Positions 1-5,900 of a stretch of DNA of 7,514 nt are shown in pieces. The position numbers and the translations under genes are program-made. Every line of letters begins with the position of its first letter. Position 1 is the stretch's first letter. The notes under the pieces are model-generated. The model saw only the letters and a program-made list of their open reading frames with translations. It was not told where the DNA came from and searched no databases. This DNA comes from Microcaldota archaeon (GTDB lineage Archaea > Micrarchaeota > Micrarchaeia > Anstonellales > Anstonellaceae), in assembly GCA_023248665.1 (NCBI GenBank), contig JAHFEC010000057.1, positions 1 to 7,514 of the forward strand. The letters run 5' to 3'.

Positions 1-87
1 CTCAAAGAGCAGGAATTTCGCTACAACAACCGCGATAAGGATATATTTCCTCTGGTGGCAACGTATCTTACAAGAATGAAAGAATAA
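1..87 (+). CDS. C-terminal end of an IS1595/ISXO2-like transposase (partial)
   Basis: The first 84 bases are open in frame 1 and encode 28 residues before a TAA at 85-87; the gene begins outside the window. The tail contains EFRYNNRDKDIFPLVATYL. It resembles the end of DDE transposases of the IS1595 (ISXO2-like) family, where an 'EFxFRYNxR' segment closes the catalytic domain. No catalytic residue is visible, so activity cannot be judged. The gene is followed by AT-rich DNA with T-runs at 125-132 and 142-148, which could end transcription. The family call rests on one short motif. Confidence 0.55.
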   Translation, partial: LKEQEFRYNNRDKDIFPLVATYLTRMKE

Positions 88-125
88 GGAAAATCAGGTG
101 GCTAAAGCTTTACAATTACCTTTCT
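1..125 (+). mobile_element. Probable right end of an insertion sequence
   Basis: If the gene fragment at the left edge is a transposase, the non-coding bases after its stop (88 to about 125) should hold the right terminal inverted repeat. This stretch contains the palindrome AAAGCTTT. Its reverse complement begins with GG a few bases before the T-run, as many IS1595 ends do. The left end and any target duplication lie outside the window, so the boundary at about 120-125 is an estimate. Confidence 0.35.
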
Positions 126-157
126 TTTTTTTAGTACATCATTTTTTTAGTACATCA
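126..157. repeat. 16-bp perfect tandem duplication over a stop codon
   Basis: The unit TTTTTTTAGTACATCA occurs twice back to back, at 126-141 and 142-157. On the minus strand the inner copy encodes the final residues and TAA stop of the SerK-like gene, so the gene's last bases are duplicated just beyond its stop. The unit is not a multiple of three, so the second copy is not in frame. It lies next to the probable insertion-sequence end and may be a by-product of replication slippage or insertion. Confidence 0.85.
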
Positions 158-959
158 CGATTACGGGCTCGGTGTAATAGCGCGCCGAGCCGTAGAGCAC
201 CCGTTTCTTGACCATGTCGATGAGAATCTGCTGCGCGACGTCCTTGGGCTCGTTGAGATGGCCGAGGCGGAAGTTGAGGCGGATGATGCGGTTGGGGATG
301 ATGTGGCGCGTGCTTTTCGGCGGGAGGGGGCGGCCCGCGACCGCCTCGCGGATCACTTCCTCCTTGGTGAACGCGCGCCGGGCGAACACGGCGTAGCCTT
401 TCCCCAGGAAGTAGTCGATCCGGCTGTCCTCGATGTAGACGAGCGAGTCGCCGTTCCCGTTGGACGCCTTCCCGCCCGCGAGCTTGAGCGCGGCCTGCTC
501 CTGCGCGCGCAGGATGGCGGGCAGATTCTTCTCCGGGGACGGGAGAAGGGTGCAGGCGCGCGAGGAGCCAGCCCCGTCCACCCGCATGAACACGGCCTCC
601 ATCTGCCGGAGGGCGTCCATGCCCGAGGAATAATCCACCTTCTCGCCGGAGGAGAAGAGCCCGGCCGGGACGGACCGCACGGCCAGATACCATGCGCCGA
701 TGTGGATCGAGGGGTCATGGTAGTCCACCGTCTGGCAGACCGCGTTCTCGGCCTTGAGCTGGGAGAGCACCTCGCGCCGGTGGTTGCCGTCGAGCACGAC
801 ATGGTGCTCGCGGTCCACGACGAGCGGATCCACGAGGCGGCCGTGGTTGAGCATGGTCTCGCGCAGGGCGCGCACGTTGGGCTCGATGGTCTGCTCGTGG
901 ATTTTGAGCCCCTCCACCGGCAGGATGGAGAGCTTCTCGATAATCTCTTCGGCTAGCAT
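147..959 (-). CDS. ParB/SerK-like protein (possible ADP-dependent serine kinase)
   Basis: This is a 270-residue soluble protein. Residues about 10-90 form a ParB N-terminal-like domain, with VEGLKIHEQ near residues 15-23 and the signature LDGNHR at 56-61. They are followed by a VDYHDPSIHIGAW stretch. The C-terminal part contains PPKSTRHIIPNR at 213-224. A ParB-like domain with DG(H/N)HR and a late 'PPKxTRHxxP' element is the layout of the archaeal free-serine kinase SerK and its relative SbnI, which phosphorylate L-serine to O-phosphoserine for cysteine synthesis. Glu22 in the 'HE' pair is a plausible match to the catalytic Glu of that family, but I could not align them. The protein is somewhat longer than typical SerK, with extra sequence around residues 100-175. 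It lacks the usual HTH context of a chromosome-partition ParB. The start is ATG at 957-959; no strong ribosome-binding site precedes it. Kinase activity is inferred. Confidence 0.75.
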   Translation of the reverse strand: MLAEEIIEKLSILPVEGLKIHEQTIEPNVRALRETMLNHGRLVDPLVVDREHHVVLDGNHRREVLSQLKAENAVCQTVDYHDPSIHIGAWYLAVRSVPAGLFSSGEKVDYSSGMDALRQMEAVFMRVDGAGSSRACTLLPSPEKNLPAILRAQEQAALKLAGGKASNGNGDSLVYIEDSRIDYFLGKGYAVFARRAFTKEEVIREAVAGRPLPPKSTRHIIPNRIIRLNFRLGHLNEPKDVAQQILIDMVKKRVLYGSARYYTEPVIVMY

Positions 960-1038
960 GGGAATTACCAGTCAAACGATTTTCCCGCCAGGAGGCGCGG
1001 ACGCCTGCGGAGGGGTTATGTGGTATGGCAACCGCGAG

Positions 1039-1048
1039 TTTTTTATAT
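1039..1048 (+). promoter_or_regulatory. Archaeal TATA box, leaderless start at 1070
   Basis: TTTTTTATAT is a good archaeal box A. Its centre is about 26 bp upstream of the ATG at 1070, the spacing expected if transcription starts at the start codon. The same bases read on the other strand (ATATAAAAAA) could also serve the divergent SerK-like gene, leaving a leader of roughly 60 nt. That second use is weaker. Confidence 0.55.
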
Positions 1049-1069
1049 GCATGGGCCGTTGTCTTGGAC

Positions 1070-1525
1070 ATGGCACTCGATGGAAGGGACCTCCTCAAGA
1101 TCATCTCGATTATATTCTCCACGACGATGGCGTTGCTCGTCCTGTTGGGCTCCGTGGTGATGATGTACGGGAACTTCGAGCTGGGCGTCATCCTCTTCGT
1201 GCTGGGCCTCGTGCTGGTCATCTCCAACGAGGGCATCCTGCCCCGCCTGCGCCGCCAGTCCATGCAGGCCGGGCTCATCGAGGAGATCGCCAACCTCGCG
1301 GCCGTGGGATACACGCCGCCCATCCTCATCGCCACATACCTCTATTTCAGCGGGCAGAGCGATTTCAAGCTCGTCCTATTCATGGCGCTTACGTTCACGG
1401 TGGTGACCATGAAGATCATCGCCAAGGTGGCGGCCGTCCGGCTCTCCGCCCCGATGAACGGAGGCGAGGAAGTGTACGCCTACCACCCGCCGGCCGAAGA
1501 GGATTACTCCGGGCCGGGCGTTTGA
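1070..1525 (+). CDS. Small four-helix integral membrane protein, unknown function
   Basis: I do not recognise the family. From the ATG at 1070 the product has 151 residues. Hydrophobic segments lie at about 8-32, 37-52, 76-94 (weaker, interrupted by a PP pair) and 99-119. The basic RLRR at 59-62 lies between segments 2 and 3, suggesting that this loop and both termini are cytoplasmic. The C-terminal tail (about 125-151) is polar, acidic and proline-containing. The start is ambiguous. An in-frame ATG at 1025 would add 15 residues and has GGAGGGG at 1009-1015 with good spacing. I prefer 1070 because a TATA box at 1039-1048 gives a leaderless mRNA there and the added residues would be encoded by the promoter itself. 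The gene is divergent from the SerK-like gene and is followed by a strong hairpin terminator, so it appears monocistronic. Confidence 0.75.
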   Translation: MALDGRDLLKIISIIFSTTMALLVLLGSVVMMYGNFELGVILFVLGLVLVISNEGILPRLRRQSMQAGLIEEIANLAAVGYTPPILIATYLYFSGQSDFKLVLFMALTFTVVTMKIIAKVAAVRLSAPMNGGEEVYAYHPPAEEDYSGPGV

Positions 1526-1558
1526 GAAGAATTGGATAAAAAAGATGGGAAACGCAAG

Positions 1559-1697
1559 GGAGAATGCGCTAAAAAACACGGGAGAATAAGGCGGAAAAAA
1601 TAAAACCAACGCCCGCGCGCTCGCGGGTGCGCCCTCGGGGGCGCACGATATTTTTTAGTTTTTATTTTCCGCGTCTTTTTTTGGCGCGGGATTCTCC
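1559..1697. repeat. Nested intergenic foldback enclosing the twin hairpins
   Basis: Two further inverted repeats surround the twin hairpins. The outer pair is 1559-1576 with 1677-1697: GGAGAAT pairs with ATTCTCC, a GGG bulge intervenes at 1688-1690, then GCGC pairs with GCGC, one U-G wobble follows, and AAAAAA pairs with TTTTTT. The middle pair is 1591-1605 with 1660-1672: GCGGAAAA with TTTTCCGC, an AA bulge at 1599-1600, then TAAAA with TTTTA. Read as RNA this gives a long closed stem with two GC hairpins at its tip. I checked the pairing by hand. A structured RNA, a protein-binding cruciform and a decayed mobile repeat are all possible. Confidence 0.6.
1612..1656 (+). terminator. Tandem GC hairpins followed by a T-run
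   Basis: Two perfect hairpins lie side by side: CCCGCG/CGCGGG (1612-1617 with 1622-1627, 4-nt loop) and GTGCGCCC/GGGCGCAC (1627-1634 with 1639-1646, 4-nt loop). They share base 1627. T-rich DNA follows, with six Ts at 1651-1656 and more to 1668. This would stop plus-strand transcription after the membrane-protein gene and insulate the hicB promoter. T-runs alone can terminate archaeal RNA polymerase, so the hairpins may have a further role. Confidence 0.65.
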
Positions 1698-1710
1698 GCG
1701 TTTTATTTCC
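1671..1710 (+). repeat. Direct repeat flanking hicBA, left copy
   Basis: It shares the exact 19-mer TTTTTTGGCGCGGGATTCT (1677-1695 here) with positions 2212-2230 on the far side of the toxin-antitoxin cassette. The following bases, CCGCGTTTTATTTCC here and TCGTGTTTTATTCC there, are also nearly identical. The copy overlaps the right arm of the nested foldback. Confidence 0.8.
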
Positions 1711-1740
1711 CCATTCTTATGTGCGGCGGACGAGCCAAGA

Positions 1741-1748
1741 TTTATAAT
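1741..1748 (+). promoter_or_regulatory. Archaeal TATA box for hicBA, leaderless start
   Basis: TTTATAAT is centred about 26 bp before the hicB ATG at 1771. Transcription should therefore begin at or within a base or two of the start codon. No ribosome-binding site precedes the ATG, as expected for a leaderless archaeal mRNA. Confidence 0.65.
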
Positions 1749-1770
1749 GCTGGGATGACCCATAAAGCGT

Positions 1771-1986
1771 ATGAACACTTTCACCGCGATTATCCAGAAA
1801 GAAGAGGATATGTATGTGGCCAAATGCCCGGAGGTCGGGACCGTCAGCCAAGGCCGCACAATCGAAGAGGCCGTGAGGAACCTCAAGGAAGCCACCGAAG
1901 CTTATCTCGAAGAGATGCCATACAAGGCAACTTTCAAACCGATTATGACCACGTTCGAGGTCAAGGAACATGCCGCCCCTGCTTAA
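1771..1986 (+). CDS. hicB: HicB-family antitoxin
   Basis: This 71-residue protein has the compact HicB fold (partial RNase H-like). FTAIIQKEEDMYVAKCPEV at 4-22 gives the first beta strands. It is followed by the hallmark GTVSQGRTIEEAVRNLKEA at 23-41 and an 'EAYLEE' helix end at 43-48. HicB binds HicA directly and blocks its mRNA-cleaving activity, often also repressing its own operon. The C-terminus (about 50-71) is short and has no recognisable HTH or ribbon-helix-helix DNA-binding domain, so this is the short form of HicB. The gene precedes the toxin gene and overlaps it by 17 nt, the antitoxin-first order seen in many archaeal pairs. The reading frame is intact. Confidence 0.93.
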   Translation: MNTFTAIIQKEEDMYVAKCPEVGTVSQGRTIEEAVRNLKEATEAYLEEMPYKATFKPIMTTFEVKEHAAPA

Positions 1987-2199
1987 GAAAATTTCCGGCT
2001 GGGGATGCGCAAAAATACTCTGCAACAAGTTCGGTTTTTCAATCAAACGGCAGACGGGAAGCCACTTGATTCTGGTCAAGGAAGCGGGCGGAAAAGGACT
2101 ACTGTGGTGCCTGACCACAGGGAATTGAAGCTCGGCACGCTTAAGGGAGTGCTGGAATTGGCGGGCGTGGATGAGGGTGAATTCGCCGCCTTCCAATAA
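1970..2199 (+). pseudogene. hicA: HicA-family mRNA interferase toxin, frameshifted
   Basis: HicA is a small dsRBD-like ribonuclease. The ATG at 1970 lies inside the end of hicB. This frame gives PLLKKISGWGCAKILCNKFG and then KRQTGSHLILVKEAGGK, including GSH with the expected catalytic His32. It then runs out of homology and stops at TGA 2126-2128. The rest of HicA is in the -1 frame: RTTVVPDHRELKLGTLKGVL and on to a TAA at 2197-2199. The junction is the AAAA run at 2092-2095. One extra A there would restore a 76-residue HicA of normal size. The gene may therefore be a recent pseudogene, a sequencing error in a homopolymer, or a case of -1 slippage on A-AAA. The catalytic His is present, but the truncated product lacks the 'RTTVP...ELxxGTLxxIL' half of the fold. 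Confidence 0.85.
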
Positions 2200-2206
2200 G
2201 GCGCTC

Positions 2207-2244
2207 GCTGCTTTTTTGGCGCGGGATTCTTCGTGTTTTATTCC
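2207..2244 (+). repeat. Direct repeat flanking hicBA, right copy
   Basis: This is the partner of the repeat at 1671-1710, with 19 identical consecutive bases at 2212-2230 and a near-identical continuation. It starts a few bases after the hicA stop and ends just before the stop of the convergent minus-strand gene. The two copies enclose hicBA and its promoter, about 540 bp apart. Confidence 0.8.
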
Positions 2245-2253
2245 ATCTTTTTT
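2212..2253 (+). terminator. T-rich terminator after hicBA
   Basis: Several T-runs (2212-2217, 2236-2239, 2248-2253) follow the hicA stop, a pattern sufficient for termination by archaeal RNA polymerase. No strong hairpin is present. The same DNA is A-rich on the other strand, so it would not stop the convergent minus-strand operon in the same way. Confidence 0.35.
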
Positions 2254-2998
2254 ACTGCGCCCCCATGCCCTCGTGAAGCTTTTTCCAGATGCCGGCGGCC
2301 GGATAATAGACGATGAGGAAGAAGGCCGGAATCATGGCCAGCCCCTGCAGGATGCCGTAATCCATGATGACGCGCACGTAGGTGTCGGGCGTGTTCTCGA
2401 AGGCGGCCACGTCCGAGAGGTTACCCGGGAAGGGCGGAACGGGCGCGGCGGACCAGTCGGCGTGCATCTGGCCGCTGCGCGCGTCGGTGCAGGCCGCCAG
2501 GCCCTCGCGGATGGGCAGGGTCGTGCCGTCGTCGAGGCGCACGGTCCACGAGAGATTGGCCGCCGTGCGCGTGCCGTTCTTGAAAATGACTTGGCTGCCG
2601 TTCTGGGAGAAGCACACCTGCAACTGGTCGATCATGACGAACGGCGGGAAATTGATGTAATGCGCCAGCGGGAAGACGGCGTTGAGGCTGTCGGGGCTCA
2701 CGAGGCCGCCGCCCGAATAGGTGAAATCGTAGGAAGAGGCGTTGTTCGCGCTGGGAGATGGGGCAAAGGCATTGCCGATGCCGCCGGAGGCGTTGCCGGC
2801 GGACGGACTGCCCGCACCCGCGCTTTGGGCCGGAGTTTCGATGGACTGGACATAGACGGGCTGGGTGTGCGGCAGGAGAAAGGCGCCGAAGAGGAAGGGG
2901 AGGAGGATGAGCAAGAAAAGGCGCGAGGCCAGAAGGACGCGCTTGTCGGCCCAGAGGGAACGCTTGCTGCCCGTGATTTGTTCAATGTCCATCTTCAC
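2252..2998 (-). CDS. Two-helix membrane protein with sequon-rich extracellular region
   Basis: I do not recognise the family. The 248-residue product has a basic N-terminus (KRS, DKR) and a strong membrane segment at about 22-42. An extracellular part of about 170 residues follows, then a second membrane segment at about 216-236 and a KK-containing tail. This predicts both ends inside. The extracellular part begins with a flexible Ala/Gly/Ser/Pro/Asn linker (about 55-92) and then a beta-looking region with two cysteines (129, 170), a possible disulfide. Six N-glycosylation sequons are present: N69, N86, N133, N141, N148 and N193. The start codon is GTG at 2996-2998, sharing GTGA with the stop of the upstream lipoprotein gene and suggesting translational coupling. 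ATG at 2990-2992 is an alternative two codons later. The coupling suggests it works with the lipoprotein, perhaps as its membrane anchor or pilot. Confidence 0.8.
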   Translation of the reverse strand: MKMDIEQITGSKRSLWADKRVLLASRLFLLILLPFLFGAFLLPHTQPVYVQSIETPAQSAGAGSPSAGNASGGIGNAFAPSPSANNASSYDFTYSGGGLVSPDSLNAVFPLAHYINFPPFVMIDQLQVCFSQNGSQVIFKNGTRTAANLSWTVRLDDGTTLPIREGLAACTDARSGQMHADWSAAPVPPFPGNLSDVAAFENTPDTYVRVIMDYGILQGLAMIPAFFLIVYYPAAGIWKKLHEGMGAQ

Positions 2999-5900
2999 AC
3001 CTCTTGGCAGGTCTGGTACAGGCAGCCGCCGCCGCAGACGTTGATGCCGTCATTGTAGGTGACGATCCACTTGATGCCATAGGCTGGCTCAGGGTAAGCG
3101 CTCGGGTTGCTGGTTTTTAGCTCGGTGAATTTGTCCACGAGATACTTGACGAGATTGTCATTGGCATCGCGCGGGACATACTGCATCAGGGAATCACGAG
3201 GAAGCGCCATGCCGCGGTAGCCATATGCGGCGAAGAAGGCCGCGTACCATTCGACCTCGCCGTCGCCTATTTCGGCTTTGGCGTATTGGTTCTGCTCGCG
3301 CAGGGTGTTGACGAAATCGAGCATGCCGGTGTAGCGGTTGCCGCTTGAGCTGCCCAGAAACTCCCGCACGCCGCAGGTGGCCGAATCATAGGGGTTGAAT
3401 GGATTATAGTCCGATTTTAGCCCATCGAGGCATTGGAACACGCCCAAGCCGCAAGCGATGTTGGGCGGGATGCCCTTGGAAGCGAGGACGGACGAAATGT
3501 CATTGGCGGTGCAGTAAAGGGAGGGGGAATCGATGAGGGCGCTTGGGCTCTTGTCGCCGCGCGCGCACGCTGAAGCCGAGCCCTCGGGAACGGAGACAGC
3601 GCAGGCTGGTGCCGATGGGCCGCTTTCAATCACTACTCCGTTGGTGACGTGCCCGAGGTTGCTTTCCACCACCGCAATCGAGCGCATGAAGACGGGATCG
3701 ACGTTCTGGGAATAGAACGCCGCATCCATCTGAGGATATATATCGCAAGCGCCGGGGTTGAAATGATAGGCGTTTGAATAGGCGCAGAAGGCCTTGGGCA
3801 TCGGCGTTGAGGCAAGACAGCCGCCGCAGCGCAAGGCAGCCGCGTTCTTGCGCAGGGCAGGATCGGCCGGTGGGGTGATGGGCGGCGTGCTGGCCGCGGC
3901 GTCGCGCAGGGCGAAGGTGCGCTGGATCATCTTGTTGGCGTCGGCGACGATGCACACGCCGCCCTTGCCGTTGGTGGAGAAGACGACGGGCTGCTGGGTG
4001 GAGGAGATGACGGTCGGCACGTCCGTGCCCGGCGAGTAGAGGTTGCCGCCCTTGGGCGCTTGGTTGGTGAAGTAGTACTGGCAATTGGAGAACCAGGTGT
4101 AGGAGGAGAATGGGTGGAGGTCGCCGGACGGGGAAGCGAACCCGAACTGGCAGCCGGAGAGATAGACGGCCACCTTGCCGTTCTCGCCCTTGGCGATATA
4201 GGCCATCTCGTCGCCGGCCGCATTTTTGGCGGAAAAGGTGACGCGGCCGGGGGCGCTCTCGTATATCTTGAGGATGTCGAGCGTCTGGGCGCCGTCGTCG
4301 GATGAGATGCTGGAGAGTTTGGAGAACTGGGCCCATTGGGCGGCGTCAAGAGACGAGACGAACGCGAGGGATTTCACGTCGCAGGCCATGGGAAGGCCCT
4401 GCGAGGAATCGAGGAAGCGGTAGGGCGCCACGCCGATGACGCCCGAGGAGACGAAGCCCGCGATTTCGCCCATCATGGTGTCGTAGGCATTGCCCACGTC
4501 GGTCGGGCTGAAGGCGCAGCCGGGGGTGTTGGTGGCGCCCGGCGAGATGCCGACCGCATACCACACCGAGGGCTTGTAATAGGCCTGCAGCACGGCGCGC
4601 GAGTAGGACATGTATTTGCCCACCTCCGCTTCCGCCGAGCAGGCCGGAATACTGTCGTCCTCGTTGGCGATGAATCCGACGCCGATCAGGTCCACCAGCG
4701 GGTGGCCGCCCGCCAAGGTGTTGCCGTTGGAGTTCGGCACGGAGCGGGCCAGCTTGCCGCGCGCGGCGACGTATTGCGCCTCGCTCATGTCGAATTGCTT
4801 GGCGCAGTCCATGATCGGCGCGTCCTTGTTGGGAGCGAGGAGGTAGTCGAGGGGGCATAGGTTTGGGGTGAGCTTGGAGCTTGCCGGGTCGTTGGGGTCG
4901 ATGGGCGAGAAGAGGGGTTTGAGGGCGAGGGCGGCCATGCACTTGGGGCATTTCTCCTTGATGGCTCTCACCTCGTCAGCCACTTGGTCAAGCTTGGCGG
5001 TGCTTAATTTGCTGTTGGGGTCGGAAGGGTTGATGCGCGGGTCAAGCAGGGCTTCGGTGGTGAGGATGACGGGGCCGTCCACGTATGGCTGGCCGGAGGA
5101 GGGCGCATCGGGAAGGGCATAGCGCGACGCGAGGGTCTCGAAATAGGATTTGTCCATGAACTGGCCCTCAGAATACCAGACCACCACCGGCATCTGGCCC
5201 TTTTCGAGGTAACAGGTCATGAGGCTCTGGCCGGGAAGCGAAGGTGGGGCATCTGCTTTTGGCGTGGCCCAGAGCACGGGCATGGTGAGCCGGCCTGCGC
5301 AATAGTTCTGGGCCAGCGAGAATTCGCCCGGGTTCGGGCCGCCGCCGATCATGAAGAAACGCGGGATGCAGGCGAAAGGCTGGTCCTTGCCAGCTTCGGT
5401 GATGGTGCACACGTCCGGCTTGTCGCTGCCCAGATATTGGCTGAACATATCCCGGTTGCAGGCGAGGAATTGGCAGTCCGAGCCGGCCAGCGACGCCTCG
5501 ATGACTTTTTTGTCGATGAGCGATTTGATGAGCGGGCCGATGAGCGGGATGCGCTCCCAGAGGGAGCGGTCGTTCGTGCACACCATGCACTGGCAGGGCG
5601 TGTTGGCGCCGACCGGCCGGCAGTCCGAGGGCACCCAGACCGCGAGCTGGTTGGCGCGCTTCTCGATGGTGTAGGGGTTGTCCCGCGTGTCCAGGATGTC
5701 GATGGAGGTGGACGGAACGAGCGGGGGATTTTTCGGGTCAATGGGCGCGACCAGATCGGTGAGCTTCTGGAGGTCGGCCGCGGAATCCTTGAGGTTGATG
5801 CCCCGGCTCGCCAGGCCGTCGATCACGCCTTGGGGCGAGTCGGCCATGAAAAGAATCTGTTTGCCGATGAACTGGCCCGGATACATCGTGATGGAGGAGT

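Noticed and set aside
258..956. Long plus-strand open frame (232 codons) opposite the SerK-like gene
   Set aside because: It is antisense to a recognisable protein, has low-complexity Arg/Gly/Val/His composition, and is a GC-rich shadow frame.
993..1006. Small hairpin AGGCG-CGGA-CGCCT between the divergent genes
   Set aside because: It is only five base pairs with no T-run or conserved context, and is expected by chance in GC-rich DNA.
754..1539. Plus-strand open frame crossing the promoter region and overlapping the membrane-protein gene
   Set aside because: It is in a different frame from the membrane protein with clear hydrophobic segments, and gives Arg/His/Gly/Pro-rich sequence without structure.
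1526..1770. tRNA or CRISPR array in the hairpin-rich intergenic region
   Set aside because: There is no cloverleaf with T-loop GTTC or acceptor pairing and no regularly spaced identical repeats; the paired elements fit a foldback and terminator.
2005..2199. Independent 64-residue gene beginning with ATG at 2005
   Set aside because: Its first half is an out-of-frame reading of hicA and its second half is the C-terminal half of HicA, so it is part of the frameshifted hicA.
2171..3058. Plus-strand open frame of 295 codons
   Set aside because: It is antisense to the two-helix membrane protein. Its Arg/Gly/Glu-rich composition and lack of promoter or motif mark it as a shadow.
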